DNA from: Plasmodium coatneyi
Lineage: Eukaryota; Apicomplexa; Aconoidasida; Haemosporida; Plasmodiidae
Direction: 5' to 3'
Length of the DNA stretch: 64,000 nt
Assembly: GCF_001680005.1 (NCBI RefSeq)
Contig: NC_033562.1
Span: forward strand, 868,001 to 932,000
This document shows, piece after piece, positions 32,557 through 44,048 of this stretch; the first letter of the stretch is position 1; each line of letters starts with the position of its first letter. The position numbers were made by a program, and so were the translations under genes. The notes beneath the pieces are model-generated. The model searched no databases. It was not told the origin of the DNA and was given only the letters and a program-made list of their open reading frames with translations.

Positions 32557-32997
32557 TCACCGTGGTGCAGGGGGTACAACCATGTTCCTACCATCCGTCC
32601 ATTTTTCCGTTTGTTCATTTTTTAATTTGTTGATTTGCTAAAATGGCAACTCCTCACTCATTGTTCGGCAAGCGTCATTTGCCAACTGGCTAATTTGGCA
32701 CTGCGCACATTCACGCTTTAATTACTTAATCGCTTCCTCCGCGTTGTGCATTTTTCACGTCGCACCTTTCCCCCCCTGACGAACTGCGTGTAGAAGGGGA
32801 AAGGGAAGTTTTGCTGAAAGAAATAAACACCCCTACACAAAGCAGTGACGCAAAGAAGTGGCGCACACCAATTCGAGTTAACCATGTGGGGGATTGAAAT
32901 CTTTAAAACGTAAAAATAATCACAAAAAAAAAAAAAAATAAAATAAAGAAGGAAAGGTGAAGAGGTGAGTACTTCACACAGGTTGATGCTTTCCAAG
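32557..32997. other. Convergent 3' flanks of CAP-G and the ZNHIT3-like gene
   Basis: A spacer of about 440 bp, A/T rich, with an A run near 32924-32938. No gene is seen. Confidence 0.5.
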
Positions 32998-33729
32998 TCA
33001 ACCCTCCACCGATTTCATAATTTGGTCTACGACCTGCACAATCGTGGGGTCGTTAATATAATTGGACAGGTAAGCAATTTTATCCTTGGATGTAGTAAAA
33101 TGCTTAAAAACGGAACGAACATAATTATTTTTTAGTAGCATCCTCAAGGTGATGTCTTCCTTTAGCTTTGCCTTTTGCTCTTCTGTTAGTAGGTCCTCTT
33201 CGGACTCTTCTTCATCCTCCGTAGGGTTATCACTTCGTTCTTCCACTTGGCTCTTTCTACATTCACCGTTTGGGCATTCTATGTTGTTTTGCGCATTTAA
33301 TCTGCTAGCATTTTTGCTTTGCTCCTCCAAGCAGGCCTTTTTGTCGTGCCTCTGAAAGCAGGCAACAGAGCAGTAGCCTTTGCAGCAACACACAAATCTG
33401 TACTTCACTCCTCCATTTTGGAGGCACACAACGCAGGTGTTTTGTTCCTTCTGTTTCTTCTCTATTGGAGGATCAACTTTGTGAGGGGCATCACCCTGAG
33501 GCGCATTACCGTGGGGTTTCCATTTCCTATGGGCCCACCTTTTATTGGCATGGTTATATTTTGCGCGCGGATGAGGATTTACATCACCAGCTGTTCCTTC
33601 CTCCAGGGGGGGGTCACCCTTACTGTCGTTATTTTTGTCTCCTCCGATTTTATCGTCTTCATTTGTGGACTCCAGATTGGGGCATATTGAAGAATCCCCC
33701 TCCTCCACGTTGTAGTCCATTTCTTCCAT
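32998..33729 (-). CDS. ZNHIT3: HIT-type zinc finger protein, ZNHIT3/Hit1-like
   Basis: Probably a box C/D snoRNP assembly factor, as known for Hit1/ZNHIT3, acting in the nucleus with NUFIP and the R2TP system. The product is 243 aa, one exon, ATG at 33729. The HIT finger reads NTCVVCLQNGGVKYRFVCCC then KGYCSVACFQRHDKKAC (residues about 98-133), giving CxxC, CxxxYC, SxxC, H and C ligands. An acidic EEESEEDLLTEEQKAKLKED segment follows. The C-terminus (LLKNNYVRSVFKHFTTSKDK and YINDPTIVQVVDQIMKS) matches the ZNHIT3-specific C-terminal helices, which separates it from other HIT-finger proteins such as ZNHIT6/Bcd1. Residues 1-95 are acidic and then basic low-complexity sequence with no leader. Confidence 0.87.
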   Translation of the reverse strand: MEEMDYNVEEGDSSICPNLESTNEDDKIGGDKNNDSKGDPPLEEGTAGDVNPHPRAKYNHANKRWAHRKWKPHGNAPQGDAPHKVDPPIEKKQKEQNTCVVCLQNGGVKYRFVCCCKGYCSVACFQRHDKKACLEEQSKNASRLNAQNNIECPNGECRKSQVEERSDNPTEDEEESEEDLLTEEQKAKLKEDITLRMLLKNNYVRSVFKHFTTSKDKIAYLSNYINDPTIVQVVDQIMKSVEG

Positions 33730-34890
33730 GGTTGCGTTTGAGGCGTTTCACCCGAGGGTGCCGCGATTTATGTAACCACCAAAATGAAACATGACATGGA
33801 TTTGGATTCTTCTGTTAAGTGTTTCACCATGCGCATGTAAAAATATGTGACAGTTCCGCACTTCCGTTCTTCTTCACGGGTTGCTTTGCCTTTTATATTT
33901 TTCTTACCAACTGCTTCTCTATAAAAAAGAAAAAAATCTTCCCACCTGTTGCCCTTCCAGCAAAATGAACCACGACAGCACCTACAGCCTCGCTGCAACT
34001 ACTCTCACAGAAACGCAGCCGTTCCGATGGCTTCAAATTTAGGACCAAAAAAAAATTAATTAAAAATGGGCCATATTCTATAGGAAATAAATGCAATCGA
34101 AAAGGAGAAGGAAAAAAAACATTACTTATTTTACGCTTTCCTGTTGCATATATATTATCCTTTTTAGCTGCAAACGGGGGATTTTTTTTTTTTTAAATCC
34201 GAATATATTGGTGCCTAATTCCACGCCGCCCAGTAGAACGACCTGTATGGACATGCAGCCCCAACGCATAAAGTTGTTACTGGCTCCATAATGGTATTAT
34301 ATATGCTAGTAAAAACATTGCGGCGTTTTTTTTAATTTTTTTCATTTTCGCTCTTTCATCATTAAGCGGTTGCGCATGGGATGAAAGCGAAAATGTTAAG
34401 TTGGAAAAAAAAAAAAAAAAAAAAATTAACATAATGTAACAAAGTGAAACAAAATTATGTAATGCTCTCACTTGTACAGGTTGCCAAACGGGTGGCGGAC
34501 ACGAGGGTAGGCTGCCCACAGGTAGCCAAATAATACAAACGTATCATTGTAAGTGCATACGAGAGAGGCACATAGGAGATGGTCTCTCCTCCGCTCACCG
34601 CACGCTCAGTGGGTTGGCATCGTCGCAATTTGCGGGTAGACGGCATAGAACGCGTCAGCAATATTCAGTTCGTGTAGAATTATTTGCATAGTTCTTTTTT
34701 ATGCGTTTTCTTGTACCCACGCACATGATTTGTTGTCCTTCCTATAGAGGCAATCCAGTGTATATTGCCCACGTATGCGTCTTTCCTCTTTTGTGAACAT
34801 GTCATTGGCATTTGTCGGATTTGTAGAAAGGTCCAGTTGGCCTCCTTTTCCTACGCAACGACTTAACGTCATTAATGTGTATGACCCCCT
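33730..34890. other. Intergenic: ZNHIT3-like upstream region
   Basis: About 1.16 kb, A/T rich, with runs near 34182 and 34405. It also contains the 3' flank of the small gene at 34891. No RNA gene or ORF is convincing. Confidence 0.5.
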
Positions 34891-35268
34891 TCAGTCGGCG
34901 CTTTTGCTAAATAAACTTAAAACCGTGGGGATGGTCCTGATCACGAAGACGACCCCGGCCAACACTCGGATTTTATACTTGAGCTCGTTTAAGAGGATAT
35001 CCTTGGGGGATTCCTCGTTCTCGTTAAGCAAAAACATTTTTCCAAAAGGAGGGGGGGGGATGACGCTGGTTTGTTCCTGGTCCTTCCGGCGTTGTTTGTT
35101 CTTCCTATAAGCTTCCTTTTTGTTTCCCTTTCGTGGTACCCCTGACAATCTGCTTGGCACGTGGGAGTTTGTTCTTCGAAGAGCGTTTTCCTCGTTACGC
35201 TTATGTTTTTTTATCCCTGGGGTTTTGTTCGCTTTGGTAAATTCCGTTCGCGCAGTTACAGGCATACA
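34891..35268 (-). CDS. Small basic protein with C-terminal hydrophobic segment, unknown function
   Basis: The frame is open from a TAA at about 35373, but the first ATG is at 35268, giving about 125 aa (MPVTARTEFTKANKTPGIKK onward). The 28 open codons before it (LPRDVENELVKKRLAKKHP) look protein-like, so an upstream exon may splice in; no convincing acceptor is visible. The body is Lys/Arg/Asn rich. The C-terminus ends KYKIRVLAGVVFVIRTIPTV LSLFSKSAD, a likely membrane anchor near the end of the chain. That is the layout of a tail-anchored or mitochondrial outer-membrane protein. The IR..IP.VL..F pattern vaguely recalls the core of TOM7, though I do not claim homology. The gene call itself is moderate: the frame is short, but its composition differs from surrounding non-coding DNA. 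Confidence 0.5.
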   Translation of the reverse strand, partial: CMPVTARTEFTKANKTPGIKKHKRNEENALRRTNSHVPSRLSGVPRKGNKKEAYRKNKQRRKDQEQTSVIPPPPFGKMFLLNENEESPKDILLNELKYKIRVLAGVVFVIRTIPTVLSLFSKSAD

Positions 35269-35352
35269 CAAATTTAAGTAACACGTTGGATGCTTTTTTG
35301 CCAACCGTTTTTTTACTAACTCATTTTCCACATCGCGGGGAAGTAGTGGCAC

Positions 35353-37694
35353 CTCTTCCTTTTTTTTTAATTAACTGGAAGGTACCATAATTTTTCGCGC
35401 TGCAGGGAAGTTACATAAAGAAAGTGAAGTAGTCCCGTGTTACTTCACTGCATGTTCAGCTGATGAGCGCCCGCGAGAAATTCCCCCCCAAGTGAACAAT
35501 TTTTGCACCTACACGACATACCATAAGGAACACTTTTATGTAAAGTTTACGTTGCATTCAGATTTAAAATAATACAAATTTTTTTTTTTTTTTTTTTTTT
35601 TTCCTAATTTGTTGAAGAGGAAAAGAGAAAATTTCCCTCCTTTTTTTTGCCTTTTTTATTTTTTATTTTTGATAGGGTAATTTAAAAAGGAATAACAACT
35701 TTAACCGTCCCAAGTAGAGAGGGCATTTTTGGTGAGGTGCGTCCCACCATAGGGAGACCTGGCGTATGCACACGCATGTATAATTTTTTAACTACACGGA
35801 AGTTAGGGAGTCGAGTTTCGCTACACAACTTTCGTTTGTTGTTCGTGATGTTTTTCCGCAAAGAGACAAAAATGTAACTCACTTTGGGGTGTTGAAAGAG
35901 GGACCCCCCTACCGACACAAAATGAATTTTTCCGTCATCCCTATTTTGCATAAGCGTGTTTTGGTCAGGAAGCGACGTGTGGCGTACCTGCACGTTGTTT
36001 TTGCGCATAGGTTCTTAGCACATATGTGAACAAATGGGTGCTTTCTTTACAGATGAGTAAGTTAGCGTATGCCTTGTGCGTATCACGTGTATACGTAAGT
36101 TGGTGCCACTTCGAACAGGTCACCATTATGTATAAGTGCATCGAGAGATAGACAAGCATATGTGCCCGTCATCTTATTCAAGACGTATTCTCTTATATGT
36201 AAGATATATCCCATCTAAGGCTAACTTGTACAGTTTTTTCCTTCCCCCTCCGTGTATCTGTTCCAATGGTTAATCATTTTTCGAAGCATGTAAGAGGAGA
36301 GGTGGATAGGACAGACATATATATATGTGCGGGGGGGTAACAAGGTGGGTCTTTTTTTTTTGCCTTTTTCTTTAAAAGGAAAAGCCAATTTATAGTAGTG
36401 GTACTCCAAGTTGGAGGCGACTACGTGGCATATGTATCTAATGCGTATATATATATGACTGCTCTCAGTGGAGTTATACTCTAATGATCCGATTTGACCA
36501 CGCCGTTTTTTCATTGTCCCGTCAAACCACCCCCTCATAATTGATGTGAGAGCACCATCGAGGGGAAGCATAGTCCACCTTCTCATTTGCAACATTTCCT
36601 ATTTTTTTATGCGTTCTTTTAAAAAATGGTGCAAATGGGGAATTCCATGTTTTTGCTACTATTTGTACAATTCGACGGCCATTTGAATGGGAACGAAACA
36701 GCACAAAAGGATAAGCGAAAATAGAAAAAAATGGATACCATAAAATATAATTTGGACATTCCAATTAGTTCCTCATTTGTCCAATTTTTTTTCCTTTTTT
36801 TTTGAAGCTGAAACGGAAATTTTTGTCGTCTAGCAGAACCGCGATGTTACGCGAAGGGGGGTAAATCTGTCCTTCCGTTTTTCGTCCCCTAGGCATTGCG
36901 CGTAATTTCTTCTTGTGGGAGGAAAGGCAGCAGGGACGTAGAACATTTTATATGCGCAAAACACAAAGGAGGGAAAAAATGCGGACAAAAAAGGCAACCC
37001 CTTAGAACATACAACAGAGTTAAAAAGACGAGAAGAAAAAAAGCATAGAACTAGACGGCAAATATATTTCTCCGTCACTTATGCAATGCATAACTACGCA
37101 ATTGCCATGCGCCAAGTGGTGCGGCGCAAAATATTTCCACTACAGAAGGAGAGAAAATAACAAAATAAAAGAAAAAAAAAAAAAAAAAACACTAAAAACA
37201 GCAAGCAGTACAGCAACGAAGCAGGGGCGAAAAACAGCAAAAGAGAAACGTTTGAACCAGGAGAAAGAAAAACAGAAGAAAAGTTTACGAACATTTCATC
37301 AATTTTTCACAAAATATTTATTTTCGCAATATTTAAAAGTTGCTATCTAAATGTAGAGTAACGAATATTGTATTTATTTTTTTATTTCCGAATTTTTAAA
37401 GTGCGCTGTTCTCGTCCAAAATTTTTAATGAACCGACCGTTCTTTTTTTTTTTTTTTTACCGTTGTAGAAAAATAACCTTTGCTTTGAAGCAAAAAGGCG
37501 AAATTTATTTTATGTACGTATTACATAATCCACATGTATAAAAAAATATGTCATGCATTATTTTATGGCACCTTTTTCCGCTAAAATTGCGGTAAAAGTT
37601 GCGGTAATTTTCTGTGGCAAAAAAGGGTGGTAAAATTTTGTTACTTTTTACTGTGCTTATGTCGCATTTTATTAAATTCCCCGCTTTTCGGTTG

Positions 37695-37728
<34 letters not shown>

Positions 37729-40174
37729 AGAATAATAAGCAGAAATTGAACAACACTTAACATTTTTTTTTTGAAAGTGACTTTTTTTTTGATTTTTTCT
37801 TTTCGTTTGATTTTGTTCTTTTTGTTCTTTTCGTTTGCTCTTTTTGCCTTTCTTGCTTTTGTTCCTTTTTTGCCTTACAAATACATATAATTAATTATTA
37901 AGATATATTAATGAATATACGGGCTTTATTTAATTTTATATGTTGTAAAATTTTACCTGAAATTAAACAGTTGTTTTTTTTGAATTCTTGAGAAAGAAAA
38001 ATCCATTTGTCGAGATTGCCTGAGAAATAAGAAAACGTAACTTCTTTTTAAGCCTCAACTTATATATTGCGTATGAGCTTTTGTAATTAAAAAGTTTGCC
38101 AATAAAAACTTCTCATTAACCTTTTTGATAACTTTGTTACGAAGAGAAGGTTGTGAATTAGTTTGTTGTTTAAGAATTGTTCGACCGTTTTGCCTTATTT
38201 GACAGAACATTTTTTCTTCCCCTCTACTGTTTGTTACTTTTTTATTTGTTCGTTGATTCGTTTGCTGGCTTTTTTTTTTATTTTTCACAACGCTGGTAGG
38301 AACTGTTTGACGCGCCACGAAAAGGGCAGAATAAAAGCCGTTTTCGATAGCCAAACCAGCTGCGCGCGTTGTACATATTATACATATGTACCTTCTTATG
38401 TACATTTATTTATCTGTACAATTATGTTCCTTCATATGTACGCGCATGCAACATATGGTAATGTATACATAACTGGCATGAGTACGCAATACGTACCGAG
38501 CATGGGTATAAATTTATACGCTCTTAAATATACGCGCCCCAACACATCTGCCACCCGATTGACTCCACCCAGCCGCAGAAAGGAGGAACCGCTTGGTTCG
38601 ACTCATTAACCGCTTTCCCGTAGAACCGAGGGAACAGCCCGCACTATGTATACACGTTACGTATACATTTTGCATTACATATAATATATATATACATATA
38701 TATATAGAAGAGTAAAATTGCCCTATTTCGCCACGTGTTCTACACCTCGCTCCGTTACGTAAGGAATTTTTTTGCGAGTACATATTACTGCCAGTTTTGT
38801 GATTAGTTCTACTTGCCCTGTTTCTTTCCGTTGTTTGTTTTTCTCGCGTTTGTTTTTTTTTTTTTTTTCGCAGGTCAGTTTTGTTCGCGCATTTGCCGTA
38901 CGGCACTTGAATAATCCTATTTATTTCCCCGCGTTTGTGTTTCACACAGTTTGCTTTATCCTTTTTGATTTCCCCCCCCGTGTTTGCTCTTCGTTTATAA
39001 ATCTAGAGGGTCAAAATTTTTGGAGGGCGCAGGCGGGATTGTGCTTTTGCAAACTTGGCACACCTAGTGATCCCTTTAGTTTGCTTGCCTGACCGCCACG
39101 GCGCAACAGAAATATAGTTACATCCATGCATATATAATAATATATTTTCACGTGTTTGCATGTTTGCATGTTTATGTGCTTATACCTCCCCTTGTTTGCT
39201 TCCTCGTTGCTCTCTCCTCTGCAGATGCAGAGTTTGTGCGCCCCTTATGCGTATATACCCCTCCGTGTAACTAAAATTTGACCCGAGATGCATTAGTCGG
39301 CACGGCTAGTTAGGCCCTAGCAAGGACTCCGTCTGCAGTTGTGCCCTGTTTGTTCGTTTGTTTGTTTGTTAATCAGCTCAATTTTTTGTCCCCCTCTCTC
39401 CTCAGTTTATTCCGTAATTTTCCCCTCTTTTTTTCTATGTGTTTTCGTCCGCATTGCGCTCTGCTGTCCAATTTTGCGAATATTTTCCGAATTTTTTCGA
39501 ATTTTTTTCCATTGTTTTTCCTTTGTCACATACGAGACGTGCCCCCCCCGCGAAGCAGCAAATCCCTTCGTCCGTCCTATATAGTCATATATATGTATGC
39601 ACTTGCCGAACAAGAACTGAGCGTACCCTTTATCACCTGTACGGACGCAAAAATATGAATTAATTGCTAAGTGAAACAAGAATTGTTGAACAGCCATAAA
39701 GAGCGTACCATTTTGAGAAGTGAAGAGAATTTTCTCATATAATAAATAAAATAAAAGTAACCTCTACCGATTCACAGCTGTATAGAAGTAAAAACGGACA
39801 AAGAAAAAGAAAGAAAAAAATCCAAAAAAACTGTATCCTTCAATTGAATTTTTATTCCCATTTACACACACACACAACAGTCAAGATCATTTTTAACTCC
39901 ATTTTGATCGTTTTTCTTTTCCCAATTTTATCGTCTATTAATTTAAAAAAGGAAAATATACATACGCGTGTATTCGCCAACTTACAAAGCACTCCCGTGA
40001 CACACCCCTACCCCAATTTTAAGAGGAAACTTTAACCGAATCGTTTGTAGAACGTACCAATAGATTAGCGAAAAGAAGTATCGCACCCCGTTGTGTCAGT
40101 TTCGCGCGAACTTCGCACCATTCAGTGTATAATACACACACCACCCTACGCTAGCCTACGCCATTTTCGCCAAA
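35353..40174. other. 4.8-kb non-coding region upstream of the RRM gene
   Basis: The longest gene-free stretch here. It contains T runs at 35579-35602, 37442-37459 and a 27-base run at 37697-37727. A very A/T-rich island spans roughly 37330-38110, with a polypyrimidine tract at 37765-37870 (ttcgtttgattttgttcttt). There are TATA-type dinucleotide repeats at 38680-38706 and a (TTTG)n tract at 39351-39369. The open frames are short and low complexity, and those on opposite strands mirror each other. The 3' 1-2 kb is probably promoter and long 5' UTR of the RRM gene. No tRNA or snoRNA could be recognised by eye. Confidence 0.6.
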
Positions 40175-41197
40175 ATGACTTCCGAAGAAAACATAAACTA
40201 CCACTACAACCGAGCCAACTCGAATTCCTCGCAGGACAAGAAAAGTATCGATGAGGAGATCAGTGCAAATGAGAAGGCTGCAAAGGACGAGGAATCTGAA
40301 GCCGAAAGCCTCAGGAGATTAATAGCGCCGCTATCCAAGGAGCAGCTAATAGACATCCTGGCAACGTCCGCCTTAATCCACCAAGACATACGTGACAAGT
40401 GCAACGAAGCGGTTGCTTCCTCCCCATCTACGAGAAGGTTAATGGTTCGTAACATCCCATTCAGTACACGTGATGAACAATTTTTAAAATACTTCGAAAC
40501 GTTTGGAGAAATCGAAGATGGAATTATAGTACGAGAAAAGGAGGGCAGATCGAAAGGTTATGGTTTTGTCACTTTTAAATTTGTCGAATCTGTGCAGAAA
40601 TGCTTAAAAAGTAGTCATACCTTAGACAATAAAGAGTTGCAAGTAAGATTAGTAGCCGACCCATTTACAGATCATTATCAAAATAAATTATTCGTGCGAA
40701 ATTTATCCCAAAAAACGAATGTAGCCACATTGAGAGGTATTTTCGAAAAGTATGGGAAATTAGAAGAGTGTGTAATTATACATGACAATGAGGGTAAATC
40801 CAAAGGATATGGTTTTTTAACTTTCTCTTCACCAAAGGAAGCATTTAAAGTGATGCAACAACCCGAACGAATTATTGACAACCGAGTTGTTTTCCTACAT
40901 TTTGCTGTATCACAAAATTATAAAAAATTTCAAAATAATCAAACCTTCATGAAAAAAAACCAAACCTACACCTACTATCAGAAGAATAATATTAATAATA
41001 TAAATAATATAAACAGTCGTAATAACTATGTTAGGAGAGCACCCGTATATCATCATGAAAGTGAGGCACCCAATACTTTTAACTACCCAATCTCATTTGT
41101 TCCAAATGTATACACGAATGTCCCCCATGGTTATCAGATGAATTATCCCGGAAATTTGGATTCGTTTAATGCCTTCTACAGTAATACAAGATATTAA
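40175..41197 (+). CDS. RNA-binding protein with two RRM domains, 340 aa
   Basis: Single exon, ATG at 40175 (context gccaaaATG). Residues 1-85 are acidic and helical, including PLSKEQLIDILATSALIHQD, a short helical block also found ahead of the RRMs in plant UBA2-type proteins. RRM1 (about 87-161) has RNP2 RLMVRNIPF and RNP1 RSKGYGFVTF. RRM2 (about 171-245) has KLFVRNLSQ and KSKGYGFLTF; both aromatic pairs are intact. The C-terminal 95 residues are Asn/Tyr/Gln rich (NNINNINNINSRNNYVRR), a prion-like low-complexity tail. It probably binds mRNA in the nucleus or in granules. The specific target is unknown. It stands isolated between 4.8 kb and 2.1 kb of non-coding DNA, suggesting long UTRs and strong transcript-level control. 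Confidence 0.9.
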   Translation: MTSEENINYHYNRANSNSSQDKKSIDEEISANEKAAKDEESEAESLRRLIAPLSKEQLIDILATSALIHQDIRDKCNEAVASSPSTRRLMVRNIPFSTRDEQFLKYFETFGEIEDGIIVREKEGRSKGYGFVTFKFVESVQKCLKSSHTLDNKELQVRLVADPFTDHYQNKLFVRNLSQKTNVATLRGIFEKYGKLEECVIIHDNEGKSKGYGFLTFSSPKEAFKVMQQPERIIDNRVVFLHFAVSQNYKKFQNNQTFMKKNQTYTYYQKNNINNINNINSRNNYVRRAPVYHHESEAPNTFNYPISFVPNVYTNVPHGYQMNYPGNLDSFNAFYSNTRY

Positions 41198-43346
41198 TTT
41201 TTTTTTTTTTTTTTTTCTACCTGACTTGTTCATAAATTTTTGACAATTTTTGTACATTTCCATTTCAGTTAAAAAAAAAAAAAATAGCCAATTTGATTCA
41301 ATTTGCTTTTTGTTTTCTAATTTTTTTTTTTTTTTTTTTTTGTAATAATATTTGACTTATATGAAAGGCTGTATCAATGTGTATTTTGTATATGCATATA
41401 ATTGTGCGCAGTACGCAAGTATATATATAATACGTTTTTTTTTTTTTTTCTATGCTTGCCTTGGTATAAATATAGATATAAAGGTAAATATGAATGTACA
41501 TATGAATGTAAATATGAATGGAAATATATATATAACATATAGGATTAGAAGAGACGATGCCCCAATTGCCTAGCTCTCCACGCGTTTGTATGCATATTTG
41601 TAAGTGTCTCATATGCTTATGTACTTGCGCACGTATATGTATAATATAGTCTCCACATTCATACATGCATACGTATAATAAATAGCGTTATTAAAAAAAA
41701 AAAAAATTGCTTGCATATGCTGCTCACCCTTTGTGCAAATAGAAATGGTATGTCTGCGGAAACAACCTGGCATGTAATCTAACCTGTCCATAAGTGTACC
41801 CCCTACATATGCATATTTATACTTATACATATACATATATATACCTATACATATACGTACGGTCGCATTTGTGCGCATCCACCCCCACAATTTACATGCG
41901 CTGCGTGCATAGGTGCTGTGCACGCTGCCTATGTTTATGCTGATGTTTATGTAAATTTGTCTTCCCATTTGGCTGCATCATTGCAAGTGCTACGCGTATA
42001 CGCATAAACAGACTTACGTGTTCACACAAAGTAAAAACATCATTTGTGAAGATAGCTTTTTTTTTTCATATACATTATAAAAAAAAACTCACCCAATTTG
42101 TCCATATATAAAAAGGGAAAAAAGAAATATATAATCATACCTTTCTACTCCATTTGGCTTCCACGCCAATAAGGAAGTGGTGGCTCACTTTTGCGAAAAC
42201 TGGTCGACCCGCATGTCGGAGTAGCGAACCGAACGGGTTTAGAGGATTTGTTTTTTTCTTTTGGGGCATATCAACTGTTGAGATGAGAGAAGGTAAAAAG
42301 AAAGTGGCAGATGGGGAGGGACACGCATCACTTTTTGTCTAGCCCACCTACCACCACCACCAAGGACCGCGCAACTCTCATTGCATAACAATTCACCAGG
42401 ATGAACGACCCTATCGACTGTGTCACCCACGTAGGACGCATCACGCACTCCATGTATATGCCTCTATTTGCTCCTCATTTATGTTTTTTTCCTTTGCAAT
42501 ATGGGCCTGCATATCGATTATCGAATAGGGGAGGCACACCAACTTGGACCCATTAAAGAGTGCATCTATACGAAATGTGTTACAATGGTGGGTTGAATTC
42601 TGTGTAGGCGGGCACAGAGGTCATTCCTCTCATCATCTAGAAAAAAAGAAACCCTTCTTCTCCATTACCATTTAATTTCCCCATTCGAACTTTCAAATTG
42701 TGTGATACAAACGGGATGGTGCAAAGTGGAGATACCGTTGTTGGGGCACAGGTGATACACTTTTCACTGTTTGTGCATTGTTAAGGACATGGTACAACTG
42801 GGCAGCTAGCCCCTAAATGGAAGGTATCAACCGGAGGGTTAAAAATGTTAAGCCACGTGAAGGGCTTTGTAAGTGCGTTTGAGTAGGCCCTCGCGTGGAC
42901 ACTCATCGCGGCGTTATAGCAGGGCGTCCAAAAAGAAAAAAGGAGTGCGCAAGGTTTGCATACCTGACAAGGCTCAACTTAAGGGAAGCAATCTAGCCGT
43001 GGCAAAAATTAACGGCAAATTAAAATTATAAATGGAATAATTTTGCCAGCGGAAAAAAAAAAAATGGCCAATCAAGTGGTAAGGTCATGCCATAAAAAAA
43101 AAAAAAAGTCGCCAACAAAATGACACTATACACGATTGAGGGAGGTGCAAAGTTAGAGCTATGCTGGAACCCCCATTTTTTCTTTTCCAACCCTGCGTAG
43201 AATTATCCCTAGAATGTTTCACGTTGCAGCGTTGTATGCGCAGATCGACCAATCAATAATCGGGCGAGGTGAAAAAAGAGTTGTATTTACACAAACTGAC
43301 ACAGCTTCTTTCCCCCCGCACACGCACACATTGCTTTGACTAGCCA
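41198..43346. other. Intergenic: RRM gene 3' flank and methyltransferase upstream region
   Basis: 2.1 kb. The first 700 bp, just after the stop, hold T or A runs (41199-41217, 41271-41283, 41322-41341, 41436-41449) and TATA/TACA-type microsatellites at 41455-41540 and 41815-41865. This is probably a long 3' UTR. The rest has no convincing ORF. Confidence 0.5.
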
Positions 43347-44048
43347 ATGGCCCCATCCGAGCTACACAAACTGAGCTACTGGGAGGAGGTGTATCAAGGC
43401 GAGAAGGAAAACTACGAGGAGGCGAAAATCCAGCCGGAGGAATGGTTCGAAGAAAACTGTGACAAAATTATAAACTGGGTAAGCAACCACTTTAGTGAAG
43501 AAGAAAAAAAAGAGCAAGTTTCCATTCTTGACGTCGGGTGTGGAAATGGGCTATTCCTACACAAACTGCGTCAAAGAGGCTTCGGAAATTTATGTGGCTT
43601 TGATTTTTCCGCGAGTGCCATTGATCTGGCAAAGAAACTCTTCCAGGATGACGGCACAGATAACCTTACGAATCGTGCCGGACATTCCAGCGACGTTTAC
43701 GTGCAAGTGCTAGACATTTACAACATCGCAAAAGAAATTGGAGAAAATTCAAAACTGAAGAAAAAATACAAACTGATAAATGACAAAGGAACTTTCGATA
43801 TATTTTTTATGAATGAAAAAGCGCAAGAATATTTCACACACGTATCTTTTTTTTTCCAAGTGGATACACTTTTTTGTCTTACATCCTGTAATGCTTGCAA
43901 GGAGGAGTTACTATCCATCGTAAACCATTTTAATGAGACCAATGGGAAAATTCGGCTGACCCTTTTTGATGAGATACGTTACGAAACTATAACCTTTGGG
44001 GGGGTCAAAGGACAGATAATCACGACTTTGATTTTTTCATGCTCCTAG
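43347..44048 (+). CDS. eEF1A lysine methyltransferase 2-like (METTL10/Efm4 family)
   Basis: A class I SAM-dependent methyltransferase; the family methylates a lysine of translation factor eEF1A in the cytosol. The product is 233 aa, intronless. The N-terminal LSYWEEVYQGEKENYEE and EEWFEEN match the family's substrate-side opening (YWDxVYxxE, WFGE). SAM motif I is ILDVGCGNGLF (60-70). Then comes GFDFSASAIDLAK, the family signature INDKGTFDIF (145-153), LTSCNACKEEL (178-188) and the terminal TFGGVKGQIITTLIF (216-230). Each block lines up with human METTL10 as I recall it, so identification is strong. Length is typical, apart from a short insertion at about 105-115. The start ATG at 43347 is preceded by an in-frame stop-rich leader. 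Confidence 0.92.
   Translation: MAPSELHKLSYWEEVYQGEKENYEEAKIQPEEWFEENCDKIINWVSNHFSEEEKKEQVSILDVGCGNGLFLHKLRQRGFGNLCGFDFSASAIDLAKKLFQDDGTDNLTNRAGHSSDVYVQVLDIYNIAKEIGENSKLKKKYKLINDKGTFDIFFMNEKAQEYFTHVSFFFQVDTLFCLTSCNACKEELLSIVNHFNETNGKIRLTLFDEIRYETITFGGVKGQIITTLIFSCS

Noticed and set aside
36221..36595. 124-codon minus-strand frame in the 4.8-kb gap
   Set aside because: Contains TATATA-derived IYIRIRYI and other microsatellite sequence, with no conserved domain.
37330..38110. A/T-rich island as a centromere
   Set aside because: It is under 1 kb and not uniformly extreme, and, as I recall, this syntenic block is not next to the chromosome 9 centromere in P. falciparum.
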